64,000 nucleotides of DNA from Rutstroemia sp. NJR-2017a BVV2 (taxonomy: Eukaryota; Ascomycota; Leotiomycetes; Helotiales; Rutstroemiaceae): assembly GCA_002946415.1 (NCBI GenBank), contig NJPS01000032.1:1-64000 (forward strand), written 5' to 3'. This document shows positions 46,704-59,777 of the stretch, one piece after another. How positions within the stretch are numbered: the first letter of the stretch is position 1; each line of letters starts with the position of its first letter. A program made the translations under genes and the position numbers. Under the pieces are notes generated by a model. It was not told the origin of the DNA. It did no database searches and worked only from the letters and a program-made list of their open reading frames with translations.

Positions 46704-49700
46704 CTACCAATCCGCCTTCCTAAACAAACTCTTCCCAGCCGCCACCACTCCAATCTCACTAAATGTCGCACCACCCACAATCTCAAAGACGGCCACATCC
46801 GCCTTCAGTGTTTTCGCGAACCAATTGCGCAACTCTACCGCAACCAAACTATCTAATCCATACGTATGAATCGGACGATCGAGATCGAACGTCTCCACTG
46901 GAATTGACAGGATTTTCCCTAATCGCTTCGCCAACTCCCCACTGATTATTTCCGCTGCTGCTTGCAAGGACGGCGCAGTCGACATCGCGAGCGGGAGATC
47001 CACTGCATTCGACGAGGACGCGGCATTCGAGCTCGCCGAGAGGGATGAGCCTTGCAGTTGATACAGATGTTTAAACATAGGCTGCAGCATCCAGCTCGGT
47101 TCATCCACACCTCTAACCCTCAGATCCGCGGGTGTCTTCAAGCCCGTGACAATCTGCGCATCTTCCGGATTCGTGCTGATCGCCACACGGGCCGGATCGC
47201 AGCAGTAATCGAGCAGGCCGAACAGCTCCGGCATCGAGACGTCGAGGAGCGTGCCCAGACGATCGAAGCGCTCGCGCATCTCGCGGTTCTCGGCGATGAA
47301 CCCGGAGGACAGCATAGGGCCGAGATCGATAGAGTATGCTTTGAGGCCTTGGGTTATACGGTGGCGTGCCAGGGAGTCGAGATACACATTGCCGGCGGAA
47401 TAGTTGGCTTGGCCGCCTTGGCCGACGATGCCGGAGACAGAAGAGAGGGTGACGAAGAATTCGAGGTCGCGAGGGAGGAGGGTATGTAGGTTCCAGCCGC
47501 CTTCGACTTTGGGGGCGACGCTGGCTTGCCAGTCGGCGTAGGTCATGGTTTCAAAGACGGAGTCCTGTGGTGGGTTAGTAGATTCTTCTTGGGAGTTATT
47601 GAAGGGGTGGGTTATAACTTACTCTTAGGACCATGGCGCTGTGGATGCAACCTTTGACTGCTGGCATACTTTGCTGCAAGTTCTGGAGAGTGGTCTCCAA
47701 TACCTCTGCGTTGGTGATATCGCATGCAGGAGCTACCACTTTGACACCCTTCTTTTCCAGTTCCTTAAGTAAGTCCTGTGCCTCTTGATTCTTTGCTCCA
47801 GATCTCGACAAGAGAACAAGATGTCTTGCTCCCCTATCAGCCATCCAATGAGAGATGCTACGACCCAAACCACCAAGACCGCCAGTGATGATGTAAGTAG
47901 CATTAGCATCGAAGTTATAAGTTGGTCTATTCGTAAGCACCACTGGAATCTTCTCCATATCATCCATATCAATGACAATCTTTCCCGAGTTCTTTCCACT
48001 CTGCATGAAACGGAAAGCCTTTTCGATCTCCGAGTTCTTGTAGACGTGCAACGGCTTAGCGGTGTGGATTTTCTTGGCTTTGAAAAGCTCCATGATAGCT
48101 GTGAAGGCTTTGCGGACGAGCAAAGGTCGCGCAGGTGTCATAGATGCCAGGTCGACGGCACTGAATGTGGCGTTCTTCGAGAAGGGGAACATGGGTAGGG
48201 AGTGGTGAGCTTGGATGTCCTTCTTACCAATTTCGATGAAGCGACCGAATGGAGCGATGCAGTCCCATGACGCTTTGAGGAGCTCTCCTGACAGAGAGTT
48301 TAGGACGACGTCGACACCTTCATCTTTTGTGAGTCTCATGATTCCTTGAGCGAATGAGGCATCACGAGAGTAGAGGATGTGCTCTTCCGGCAAGCCATAT
48401 TGCTCCATCAGTAGCTGCTTCTTCTCTTCCGAACCAACAGTGACATAGATAGTCGCACCGGCATATTGAGCCAATTGAATAGCAGCCTGACCAGTTCCAC
48501 CAGCACCACCGTGAATGAGAACCGATTCACCCTTTTGTAAGCGAGCGAGTTCGAATAGTCCGTGATGAACCGTGCAGAAAGTCGTAGGAATAGCAGCAGC
48601 CTCAGTGAAAGACATATCATCCGCGATAGGAAGAACACACTCCTCCTTGGAGCGAGCAAAAGTGCGGTAGCAGTCGAGATATCCAGCACTGACGCGATCG
48701 CCTGGCTTCACAGTCGTACATTCCGATCCAATACGTGTGACGATACCAGAGAACTCGCAACCAAAGACACCAACGTCCAATCTTCCAAGCGCAAGTAAAC
48801 AGTCCCGGAAGTTAACACCAACGGCTTTAACCTTGACTTCAACTTCTCGTGGTCCGAGCGGGGTGTTGTAGATCTCGTCTTCAACGAATTGTAGAGTGTC
48901 CAGAAGTCCAGGGGTTGCGATGTGCAATTTCAAGGGGGGCGCGTTGCCGAATTCCATGATCTGATGCGATTGTTCGGCAACCTTGGCAGCGATTTGCTCA
49001 TCGAGCTGCTGTGAGGCAATAACCCTGTTGATGTGAATGACACCGTTCTTTTCCACATACTCGGTCTCGTAGCCCTCGTCAACAGAACCTAGCAAAACCT
49101 TCAAGAAGATCCGAGTCATCTTGCTGATCAATTGATCAGCTGTTTTGCGATCAGTGAAGATATCTTTGGCCTCCAGTGTCAAAGTGACCAGCTGCAGCTT
49201 GTTGTTCTCCGCTCGCAACACCCTGGCCAATCCGGTGATCATACCAAAGTCGGGCGAGGTTTCGGCACTCATGCTGCTGTTACTTACCCAAAGAACCTTT
49301 CGTGCTGCTAGAAGTAACGTCTGAAGTGATGTGAAAGTTTCAGAACTCATTTTTCTCAATAGCGGGCGTTCAATCTCAGATAAGAACAAAATCGAAGACG
49401 TGGAGACGAGAGGCGATGCAGCCGCTTCGGTGAGGGACATCACAGCGAAATTTGTGATTGGCTTTAGATCAGGTTGGGTCTGGAACCTGCTGGCAAGCTC
49501 TTGTTGGTTCGAAGATTCTGGGTCGGCGATAATGATAACTGAAGGAATGTCTTGTGGCACAGTTTCCGAAGCAGTAGACACAATAATGCTCCATTCATGG
49601 CACTCGGGGACCTCATAATCTCGGAAGACTATATCTGCTCCAGTGAAACCATTCTCGCCCAACAGCTCGTGCCATTTCTGTTCCGAAATGTATGGACTCT

Positions 49701-52700
49701 TGCGGCGATTATCCTCAGTTTTGTGCCACCAGCTAGGCTGAAGGGCGAAGGCAAATTCGCCAAGAGTTCCGGGGCGGGTCGTCTCTAGAAGGACCAGTTT
49801 ACCACCGTTTTTTAACAGTGTACGAAGTTTCTGAACTGTAGATACCAAGTCCTTGGTGAAGCTCAGCGCATGTGCCGCGACAATAATGTCGTATGATGCT
49901 GGTTTCATGTCCTGCTTTGAGAGATCGTCTTCGATGTCTAATGTCAAGAACTTTAGCCTCCCGTAGTCTTTCAGAGTCTCCTGGGCTACACTAATAGACG
50001 ACGCAGAGCTATCCGTGACTGTGTACTCAGAATATCTAGGCACAATAGGTGAAGATTTTCCCTCGTCTTTTGGCGTAAGCGATTTCACGATAACCTCACT
50101 CATTGAAGCGGTGCCTGCCCCAATCTCAAGGAACTTCATCTCGGGATTTTTGAAGGCGAGAAGGTCCAAGTATTCTTCAAATCGGTGAATTCCAGCACTC
50201 CGGGCCTTTGATGTCTGGTAGTAGCTTCTCAGGAGGTCTGCGTCTGAGAAGAGGGTTGTGGGATCGAGTTCGCCTCGGAGAATGTGACTCAAGTTTCTTC
50301 CAATCTTCACGAATATGGCACCACGTCCATCATTCTCAATCTTCTCACAAATTGCATTACGGTAAGCGGAATCTCCTAGAAGTCGGTCAATATCAGCACC
50401 AATGCCATAACGAGGATTCATCCAGAGTTTGCCCTGGTGTTGCTGCATCCACGAGACATAATTTGCAAGGTGCTCGCTGGCAGGGTGATATCCAGTCTGA
50501 TGCAAGTCACTAAGAGCTTCCGCAATGAAAGTAGCCTGGAGACAAGCGATATCATAGAACAAATCCGCTGGATCCTTGCCGAAGCCGTTGATCATGTGCT
50601 GATCTTCTTTCAAAATTCGAGGAGATAGGAGATCAACATCAGGACGGGACTGAAGGCTGTAGCACAATTGTTTGGAGTTTGACTGATCCAAGGCATCCGA
50701 ATTAGAGTTGACAGATGTCGTCTCAAGGTCGTCCAGGCGTAGCAAAAGGTTCTTGTCGTCTTTGCCGAGGACGGAAATGCAGCATACAAGTCCAAGATCT
50801 CCCTTTTCTTTGATCTCCGCGTGAGCATCAACGGCGTCCGTGCTAGTTCCATTCAAGCCTTTATCGCTGATCCAAAGACGTCCAATTCTTGTCGGAATTC
50901 GTGTTGCAATAGATTTTGTGCCACCTTGGGTCATGGCTACAAGAGACATTTGTACCACACCATCGAGGGTAGTCGGATGAATGACATGATTCTTAGCGGT
51001 CTTCGATTCGCTTTCGAGTGATGAGTGGGAGAGGTTGATCTCTGCCATCGCCTCTTCCTTGTCGTTGTAGTGCAACTTCGATATGGGCCTGAAGCTGGGA
51101 CCGTACTGATATCCAAGGTTATGGAGCCCTTGATACATCAAATCTGCCGGTACTGTCTGATCGCACAATACGACACCCTTCTCATGGCTCGTACGGATGC
51201 TAAGAATTTCCTCTCTCGCTTCTCTGCCACTGTCGATGACTGACTGCTCACTCTCATACACAACCTGAATTGTACCCCTGGAAGTCTCTGTCCACTCATC
51301 ACCCTCATTTATGCATAGACGGAATTCAGACCATTGGTTGTCTTTGTCTGACGAGTCTCGTAGCGGACGAAGATAGAATTGGGTCTCTAAGCCGTCAGAC
51401 TTCGATGATAGATTCAGCGCGGTGTGGAAGGTGACGTCTTTCAACTCGAAGCCGACGATGGTTCGATCCTCCGCCATCTGCTTCGCGGCCTCGATAGCCA
51501 TTACTAGTGTACCAGCACCGGGGTATAAGATGGAGCCATTAATCTAATCAAAGTTAGCAATTGAAAATGTAGCGCGAGAAGAGTAAAGTAGCATCTAACA
51601 TTGTGATCTTCAATCCAAGGAAGTTCCGAAGATTTAAGCACATGTCTCCACCGTCCCTCAAGAGGGTTCCAATCCGCTACTGGGGTTCCGAGTAGAGGAT
51701 TAAATCCATGACGACGTAATCTGAGACCCTTACTCAGGCGACTCTCGTGCCAGTAGAAAGTTGAATGATCGAATGTATACTCTGGCAGATTCGTAAGAAC
51801 TACAGGTGCAGTATGGCTTGCCAATTTTCCGCCTGGTCGGTTGATGCGTCCGATGTCTACGAAATGGCCTCGAGAGAAGATATTTCCGCAAGCTTCAAGA
51901 GTCGTCTCAATGGCGGAACGATATCTGACCAGCGCTGAGTGGTAGTTTACCTTCCCATTACGGTTGATTGACTGGAGAATATCGCGAACCGGGCCCTGCA
52001 ACGCTGAATGGGGACCGATCTCCAATACATCGTGAACCATCACAAAGTTTCGATGACTTCCATCCAACTTCTTTCGTAACGCCTTCGCGGATTGTGAGCA
52101 GACGAGACCTAGAGAGTTAGAGAATTTGACTGGTGAGACCATGTTTGACACCCAGTAGCTTCCATTGCGCAGCTCCTTCTTGTGGATCCGGGCTCCAGTG
52201 ACTGATGAGATCATTATAGCGTCTTTCAAGCTAAAATCGCCAGCCTCGAGATCATCCAAATGAGCCAAGTACTCATCTGCTATTTCGTGCATTTGCGGTG
52301 AATGATACGCTATGTTTACCTGGAGCTTTCGTGCGAAGATGCTGTCCTCCACCAGAAGAGCTTGCAGTTTTTCGACGTCAGAAACATCGCCCGAGATTGT
52401 AACGTTCTTTGGACTGTTTATACAGCTGACAACCAAGGGAAGATTGCCGGGTGCAATTGCAACTCTATCCAGGTAAGACTGAACCTCACGCTCGGACAGC
52501 CCAACCGACATCATGGAGCCTTTTGTTGTAGAGGTCCTGGCCAATTTACTAGCTAGAAGACCTCGATAGAATGCAATTTTCCATGCTGAATTGCATGAAA
52601 TGGCACCGATGGAGTATCTACTCTCACGTTAGTCGCTATCCCAACGCTGCAATCCAAGTTTAAACCTACGCGCTTGCAATCTCACCACTAGAATGACCGA

Positions 52701-55145
52701 CCACAGCTCTGGGTTTTACTCCAAAGCTCCTTAGAAGATCCACTAAAGCAACCTGTACCGCTGTACATATCGACTGGCTCAACTCTGGCTCATTAATTCT
52801 GGTGGTCTCCTTCGTCTTGAGAAGTTCATCTATTACCTTGTCAGCTGTCATCATGTTGATCTGTAGTGCTCCTATTCTTACCAATTAACGACCACTGGCA
52901 ACCCAAGTCCTTGAGATATTCCTGAGCATTCAACAGACTGTTCTTGAACACAGGGTACAGAAGTAACTCCCGTCCCATGCCAAACCATTGAGCTCCCTGA
53001 CCAGTGAAGATAAATCCTAAGCCAGGGGCCGTACCTGCCAGCACTGGCTTCGAGATAGTGCTCTTTAAATTTGTAAGCGACTTCTTCGAGTCAACGATTG
53101 CATAAGACTTCCAAGGCAAAGCACTTCTCCGTGAATCTAAGGTGTAGGCAAGATTGGTCAAATATTCGAGGTCCTTCTCACGGGCTAGCTGCCTTGGCGT
53201 GAAGTACTCGCTGTATGCCTCCGATAGTCGCTTCAGCGCTTTCTCATCAGCTGCCGAGAATACTAGCAGTTTGGGCAGGGTTTTCGGATCAGACTCCGAC
53301 AGCTCTGCTGGCTCTTGGGCCACACGCTGGATATCTTCGATTAAAGGCGGCCTAGCGACCGTACGATGGTTCGCGACGATGCTTCTTAGGCGTAGGAAAT
53401 TATAGGCGTCTTCTAACACTGCATGTGCATTTGCGCCTCCAAACCCAAAGGAGTTTACTGAGGCTCGACGTAAGCCATCCGTGGGCCAAGGAGTGCTCGT
53501 AACTGGAAACTAGTATTGATCAGAATCCTTTTCTTCTTGGGGCATTTTAGAATTTTCTGCTTACCTTGATGTTGAAAAAGTCTTGGTCGATATTAGGATT
53601 TAGTCGTTCAAAATTAGTATTAGGAGGAATGACACCCTTTTCTAAAACCATTATTGTCTTAATTATTCCAGCAATTCCGCTGGCGCCTTCCAAATGACCG
53701 ATATTAGCCTTGACAGCACCACTAAATTCGCAAGTCAGTCAAGCTCTACGTAGGCACAAACTAGTAGCCCTCACATGTATAATGGATCCTCGTGACTTCT
53801 ATAGTCTTGGAACACGTCGCCTATGGCAGCAGCCTCAATAGGATCTCCTACTGCGGTACCCGTTCCATGAGCTTCGAAGAATCTTGTCTCGTCAAGTTCT
53901 AGACCAGCTCTCTCGTAGCAAGAGCGGATCAAGGCAGCTTGAGAGTCCTTGCTCGGCTGGTGGATACCCGGCGTGTGACCATCTTGGTTCGAACCTGTCG
54001 ACCTAACCACTGCTCGGATCGTGTCGTTATCGCGAACTGCGTCTGAGAGCCTCTTGACGACAAGAACACCGAATCCTTCACCACGGCTATAACCATTTGC
54101 GCGATGATCGAAACTGTAACAGCGACTGTCATGCGATAAAAAGCTCATGTTAGATAGCGCAAGCGTCATAACAGGAGAGTATATTAAGTTACAGCCTGCA
54201 ACAAGGGCCTGGAAGTCAAGTTAGAAAATGCTTTCGCTTTAATACTTCGCCGTCCTCCAGACGATGTGCATATTCTTACTGTATTGGCAGTGTGGTTCCA
54301 TAACCCTTGACATGCCATATCAAGGGCGACCATACTACTCGAGCATGCAGTGTCGAGAGTTACACTAGCTCCTTTCAGATCGAAGAACCAGCTGATTCTG
54401 TTAGAAAGCATAGTGGAAGCTATTCCCGGGGCTGTGTATTTTGACATCATTTCGGGATCCTTGGCGGCAAGCATCAAGTAACTTTCACATCGGTTAGTAA
54501 GATGGGACGACGGTGACCATACAATGATTTGGAGTGGACCTACTCGGCGGTGAAACATCCAGTGTGCACCGATGTGTTTGACCCAAGAAGGGTGTCCATG
54601 GGTATTCCAGCTACGACAGTCAGCACAGGTCTTGACGAATGGTGGCATACCTACCATTTTCAATCGCTCTGTATGCCGTTTCCAGTAGTCCTCGCTGCTG
54701 GGGATCTAAAGCTGTTGCTTCTGCTGGTGTGATAGAGAAGAACGGTGCATCAAAAGCTCTAATGTCGTCCTTGATGAAATGCGCCCCCCGTAATGGTAAC
54801 TAAAATGTTGATCAGCATTGCGGGGTTGGGAAGTGTGCAAAAGGTGGAGGTGGTAACAAGGTGGGCTCGACCACATACCGTGCCCTGCTTTTCATCCGCG
54901 TGATAAAATGCGTCTATATTCATGCGATCTTTTGGAAACTCTGATGACACACAACGCCCTTCCTCTAGCATATTCCAGAAAGCTTCAGCTGTGGTCGCAT
55001 CTTCAGGGAATTTGTGGGAGAATCCCACGATTGCCAGAGGTTCCAGCACATTACTGTCCAGCGTACTCTGATCAAGTCCTGAGGAAATCGACGAGGCCTC
55101 TGAAGCAGGGAAACTGGTAGGGGTGCTTAACTTTCCTGGCGCCAT
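46704..55145 (-). CDS. Highly reducing type I polyketide synthase (KS-AT-DH-cMeT-ER-KR-ACP)
   Basis: Iterative megasynthase building a reduced polyketide from malonyl units. Eleven exons (55145-54879, 54799-54655, 54610-54544, 54481-54280, 54208-53775, 53721-53565, 53509-52882, 52829-52670, 52617-51600, 51543-47623, 47564-46704) give 2619 residues. Every phase closes, so the gene is intact. KS: Cys in DTACSSS (about 205), His in EAHGTGT and in [11 protein letters not shown]: Ser in [12 protein letters not shown] (about 680). DH: His in WIEDHN (about 1025) and Asp in HPTTLDG (about 1219). Methyltransferase-like region: LEIGAGTAS (about 1496), not a perfect motif. [15 protein letters not shown] (about 2036). 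[12 protein letters not shown] (about 2243) with Ser/Tyr in VTLSSVSG and [11 protein letters not shown]: Ser in YGLDSL (about 2572). There is no thioesterase or reductase end, so release needs a separate enzyme such as the hydrolase at 62478-63431. Confidence 0.96.
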
Positions 55146-57123
55146 AGTCAAAGGAGATTGAAGAGAAGCACAAGATCTGAGGAATGCATGCGTGATGAGA
55201 TGAAGACTGAATACAAAGTATGTCTTAAGGTATCGGCTTGAAGGTCATAATATGAGGACGAGGACGCACTCAATTGAAATCCACCAATACGTTGCCATGT
55301 GAGTCCCCGGTTAGTAAAGCGATCCCCAAACAAGGGGCAATCCCTGGATGCCACATGCCACTGTTTCCATTACCTTTGGTATGGGCGGCTTGGGTATCAT
55401 CCTCCGGTGGCAATTGGTGAATGCACAATCAGATTTGGGCTTCTTTGGAATGGTTAGTACTGCGGTATGGCTCCGAAACAGGCTTAGAAAACGTAGCCAT
55501 ACTGTAAGAGATAAGCATTTCACTCCCATGGAACCATGCACAGGTGAAAAGAGGAGCTGAATTTTCATTAGAATCACGGAGAGTTATCCGAAACTGGGGT
55601 TCGAGCCAAAGAATGCCTTCGCAATCTCCCTCCTTTTGAATCCGCTTCCAATATCCATTTCTTGGGTTGTTTGGGCGGGGATTTGATATCAATAATTCTG
55701 GTTAGGCCATTGTTGATGATTCGATCAAAAAGTGGTTCTCAATCATGGCCGCGACGGTTTACGGGGCTGAATTAGTTCTCCTAGATCCGCATACCCTTGA
55801 AGCTTGCGCATGGAGGTGCATCGGCATTGAGGATGATTATGGTATGATATTGTAGGATTTTAGGTTAAACAAAGAAGTGGATGAAACTTTGACGGAGAAT
55901 AGTGGAGATATCGTTGCGTTCATATCTAAGATAAATGCGGTATAGTTTGACGTGTAAGCCAGTCTTACCCTAAATCGTCTATTACCCAAAGTAGTATATA
56001 TTGACCGACACAATAATTATGCGCCCCTTACTAAATTTAGTTAGGCGAGTAGTAAGGATACAAGGTAGCTATACCCAGGCACAACTCCCACAATTTCCAA
56101 CAATCTACCCAGTGCAATGTCGTCTGGACTTTCCCAAATCTCTGTCTGAGGTGTGGACCCAAGTACTTGTATGCCTTCGGTCAATTGTCACGGGAACGTG
56201 CTTAGGTGATAGAGCCGTACAGTGATTGCTGAGTTGATAAGTTCGGCATGATCGTTAAACCCCCACTTCGAACAGCCAATTCTTCAGACATACCTTCTTT
56301 GGACCTTGCTTCTTCCCACTTTTACTTGTATTCATTTGGTGCCTGTTTGTCTTGCCTTCAGTCAGCCCATTGCTGCACGCGGCGTACTTGAACGAACCAC
56401 CCGTAGTATCTTCCTGGTAAGTTGTGAACTCCCCAGGAATTTTCAAATTTAATGCAGTTCACTGACAGCCACAAGATTTTCTCGTCTGCCTAAGTTGATC
56501 TACTAGCCGTGTGATACACGGTGCGACGTCTCCGCTATTTACCTACGAAACCATTCAAGCGCCACTAAACGATCGATCCTTGTCTGATGTATTTATGGAA
56601 ATCAGATAGATACCTGGAAGCGCTGGTGACCAGCTCTTGAATCCTCCTGCCTTTGCATCATTTCATTCTGCCATTTGATTCGTAGGTGGGGTACGAAATG
56701 GACAATGAGCACACAGAATGGCACCTCAGCCAGGGTTATCATGGAAACCCTCAAATGCTATCAATTTCGTCCCTAGCCGGCGTGATTTGAATACTCGAAC
56801 CTGTTGGTAAGCACGAGCGAAGGAAGGATTACACTTGCCTTAGACCAGCTTTGAGCTGCCCTTTTTGGCCTTGAAACTTACGAGTGATATGACATATTCC
56901 CACCTGCGGTGTCTACAAGCGTGATATCCCCAATCATAGTTGGGCGATCATGTTCTTTCCCCGCTAGAACATCACATATTTAGTATATGTACTTAACTTC
57001 CACGTGGAAATAAGATTTTAGACCCTGTGGGCTTGACGAGCTTCACTTATACAATACTACGATACATCCCATTAAAATCTTGGGGATGTCCGCCGCTTGT
57101 TAGCTGAATCTGCGCCATAGGAG
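55146..57123. promoter_or_regulatory. Divergent intergenic region of the polyketide cluster
   Basis: About 2 kb between the synthase and the receptor-like gene, transcribed away from each other. No gene is supported; open frames at 55311-55692 have no recognisable motif. It should hold both promoters, but I cannot point to a regulator site. Confidence 0.5.
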
Positions 57124-58366
57124 ATGGCTTGGTCAACGTTCGACAAACTGCCTTGGCAGTCCAAGACAAACATCTATGTCGGTGCTATCATGACCGGAAT
57201 AGCTACGTTCGCTGTCGCATTACGGTTTATATCAAAAGCTTCGATAGGATCCAAGATACGATCCGATGACTGGTGGATTCTCTGCGCATACTTTTTCATC
57301 TGCGCGGCACTGGGAATTCTTACATGTGGTTGGTTTCCCAGCAGGCCATATCAAAACAAACTAATTGTTCTACAGGAGCTTTGCGCGGATTCGAGGATGC
57401 TTTCTTTCTGGGCCAGGTCCGTGTAACTTTCCGAGACATCAGAGTCTCTCCTACTGACATCGTTTCATCAGGCTTTGATCATCGGGTCTCTCTTGTATCC
57501 CGTTATCACAACTGCCATTAGGTTCTCGATCTTGTGCTTGTACTATCATGTGTTTTCGACGGCGCAACTTAGGAAGCATTGTTACTGGGTTGGAGCTCTA
57601 AGCATTGTATGGTTCGTGGTGATAATTCCAGCTACAACTGTGGTTTGCTTACCGGAAACTCCGGATCGAAGACTTTGGGGAGGAAAAGTCAATGGGTATT
57701 GTTTCAACTATGATTTATTCGCTCTCCTCATGGGAATTGTCGAGACGATCATCGATACAATCATCTTGGTACTACCGATAAGGTTGATACTAAGTCTGAA
57801 GTTGGTGCGGCGAGACAAAGTCATTTTAATATGTGTGTTTTTGGTTGGAATATTGTCAGTTGTTTCTTCTATATCGTTCGTCCGCCCTTTACTGACTCCA
57901 AAAGCATTATTTTTACTGGTATCTTGCGATCAAAGTACTCGTATATACCCAACTCGATACATGGTAAGCTGTTCGTTTGACTTTACTAGGTGACACAAAC
58001 GGCTGACAAGTTTTAGTGGATGAGTACGAGGTCGAACTCTGGTCTTTCATTCATTGCGGCACCGCAGTGCTTTGCGCCTGTCTACCAACATACCGGCCTT
58101 TAGGTCGACTCCTCACCCGGTGTATATCAGAGCGATATGGAGTCGAAATCAAACCACCCAAATATAATATCAACAACACAAAGTCAATCGCATTAGAAGG
58201 CTACAGGGGGAATACATATAATGAGTTGAGGGAATATCAGCCGAATTACATACATCTTACAACTATTAAGGGAGAAAGCTCAGCTCAGCTGCGGCATGTT
58301 CACTCTGAAGAAGAGAATGTTGGAGGGAATATTATTACTATAGAAAGAACGATAGATGTAGTATAA
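57124..58366 (+). CDS. Rhodopsin-domain / PTH11-like seven-helix membrane protein
   Basis: Five exons (57124-57328, 57376-57416, 57472-57854, 57905-57963, 58017-58366) give 345 residues. Donors are mostly non-standard (GTTGGT, GTCCGT, GTCAGT, GTAAGC), yet splicing restores the expected family sequence at each joint: CGALRGFEDAFFLGQ, FTGILRSKYSYIPNS and VDEYEVELWSFIHCGTAV. Seven hydrophobic segments are visible, with the SDDWWILCAYFF motif after the second basic loop and CACLPTYRPLGRLL after the last helix. These mark the fungal rhodopsin-domain superfamily that includes PTH11-like receptors. The ~85-residue cytoplasmic tail is hydrophilic. It lies divergent to the synthase, so it could be co-expressed. 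A transport or sensing role is not proven, and such proteins are abundant outside clusters. Confidence 0.85.
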
Positions 58367-59777
58367 AAATGCATTGCGATCGCGTCCTCTTAGAATCCAG
58401 AAAACCTTCCCTTCACATATCGACATGACGAATAGAAGCCAGTTGTAGCAGATTCCTCTTAGTAAGTTGGAGCGACGAGACACACAACCGTGAGGAAAAC
58501 GACCAACTACTGTCAAACAGTCAGCTGCACAGCTACTATTATTGTATAATTCCACATGGACCAAAGTCGTCATTTTCCAGCCCAATCTTCTTGCGCCATG
58601 AACTGCGAATGCGTCTACGGCAATCATAGAATGGACATCCTTTCTGTTTCCTCTCGTGTTGTGGAGAGCTTGATCGTCCCCTACGATCGCACAACAGGCC
58701 ATATGCATCGACAGACCATGTTTTCACAGTTGCCCCACAGCAGGAGCTCGGAACGAAGCACAGGGCAATACAATGCTATCACAGCACGGATTCACAACGT
58801 GGTTTCGTCGATAAGCGCCTTGAATCATGCATCACGGATAGTAGGATACACATATAGATGAGGTTGCGACGCAAAAACGGCCTTATCGATCGTACCAAGA
58901 AATTCCAGCTTCATTTGCGATTTGCGACTATCTGAATGTGGGAGAAATTGTGCAGTGCGAAGCGAGAATTTACCAGGATTTAAGATACTGTATCCACGTA
59001 TCTCAGTTCTTATGTGTGACCGGGCCGGCCGTAGACGCCGAAACGAGGCGCATGGACTTGCAGGGGACATTGATATTACGTACACACCGGTACAGACAAT
59101 CTATCCATACATCGTACACTGTATTTTACCTGTGGGGAGATTTTGTTTCCAGAAGTGGAGACGTTCGCTGCAGAGGAAGCGGAGGAAGCTGATTCACATG
59201 AAGAACCCGTATTGTGAAGTGCAATCTTCTCTGAGGATCTACAAGACGGCGGCTTCGTTCCTAAGCTTTCTGGAGAAGATCTTTCCGAAGACATATGCTT
59301 GTTTGATCCTAAGATGTAACATCAGGCTGGCAAGTGTGCAGCAAATTAGCCCGGACGTTTTGTCCTAATAGACGATGGTTTGCTACCTGCTATTTAAGTA
59401 TGCGTGGGATGTAATCACCTACCCATGTTCTCCACTCTAGTCTTTTCCGGGGCATGAGACCAGGGCTTCTCTCAAGACAGGGTTACATAGTGCGTCAAAT
59501 CTTTTAGCACGTTTTGCGCCAGACCCTTTCCAGTCAGCTTATCAACTTGTAAAAGGTACGCTTCCGTACTCCACAGCCAATTGATGGTTTGAATGTCTGT
59601 CCGCAAGCAAGAAGAGCTTAGTACCAACATTCAAGGCCCACTCTCGCTCACACCTGCCCGCAACTTGCCACTTATACTTCATAAAATTCCGATTAGCCTT
59701 GATAGCACTAGATTTTGTGCTACTTGATCTCCTCTACCACTAACACAAAGTCTCGTTCTTCCCGCACAACTTGGTCG
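58367..59777. other. Intergenic region, no supported gene
   Basis: About 1.4 kb. Several overlapping open frames (for example 58922-59368 +, 59076-59294 -) lack motifs, proper starts or splice signals. They may be remains of a lost cluster gene or chance. Confidence 0.5.

Noticed and set aside
53721..55145. Stops and frame changes suggesting a broken ketosynthase
   Set aside because: Five short introns with matching phases explain all of them, and the three catalytic residues are present.
55590..55620. GGTTCGAGCC, resembling a tRNA B-box
   Set aside because: No A-box or cloverleaf-forming sequence at the right distance upstream. The similar GGGTTCAAATG near 12043 fails the same test.
58922..59368. 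148-codon frame between the receptor-like gene and the exporter
   Set aside because: Overlapped by other frames, no motif, composition not protein-like and no conserved start.
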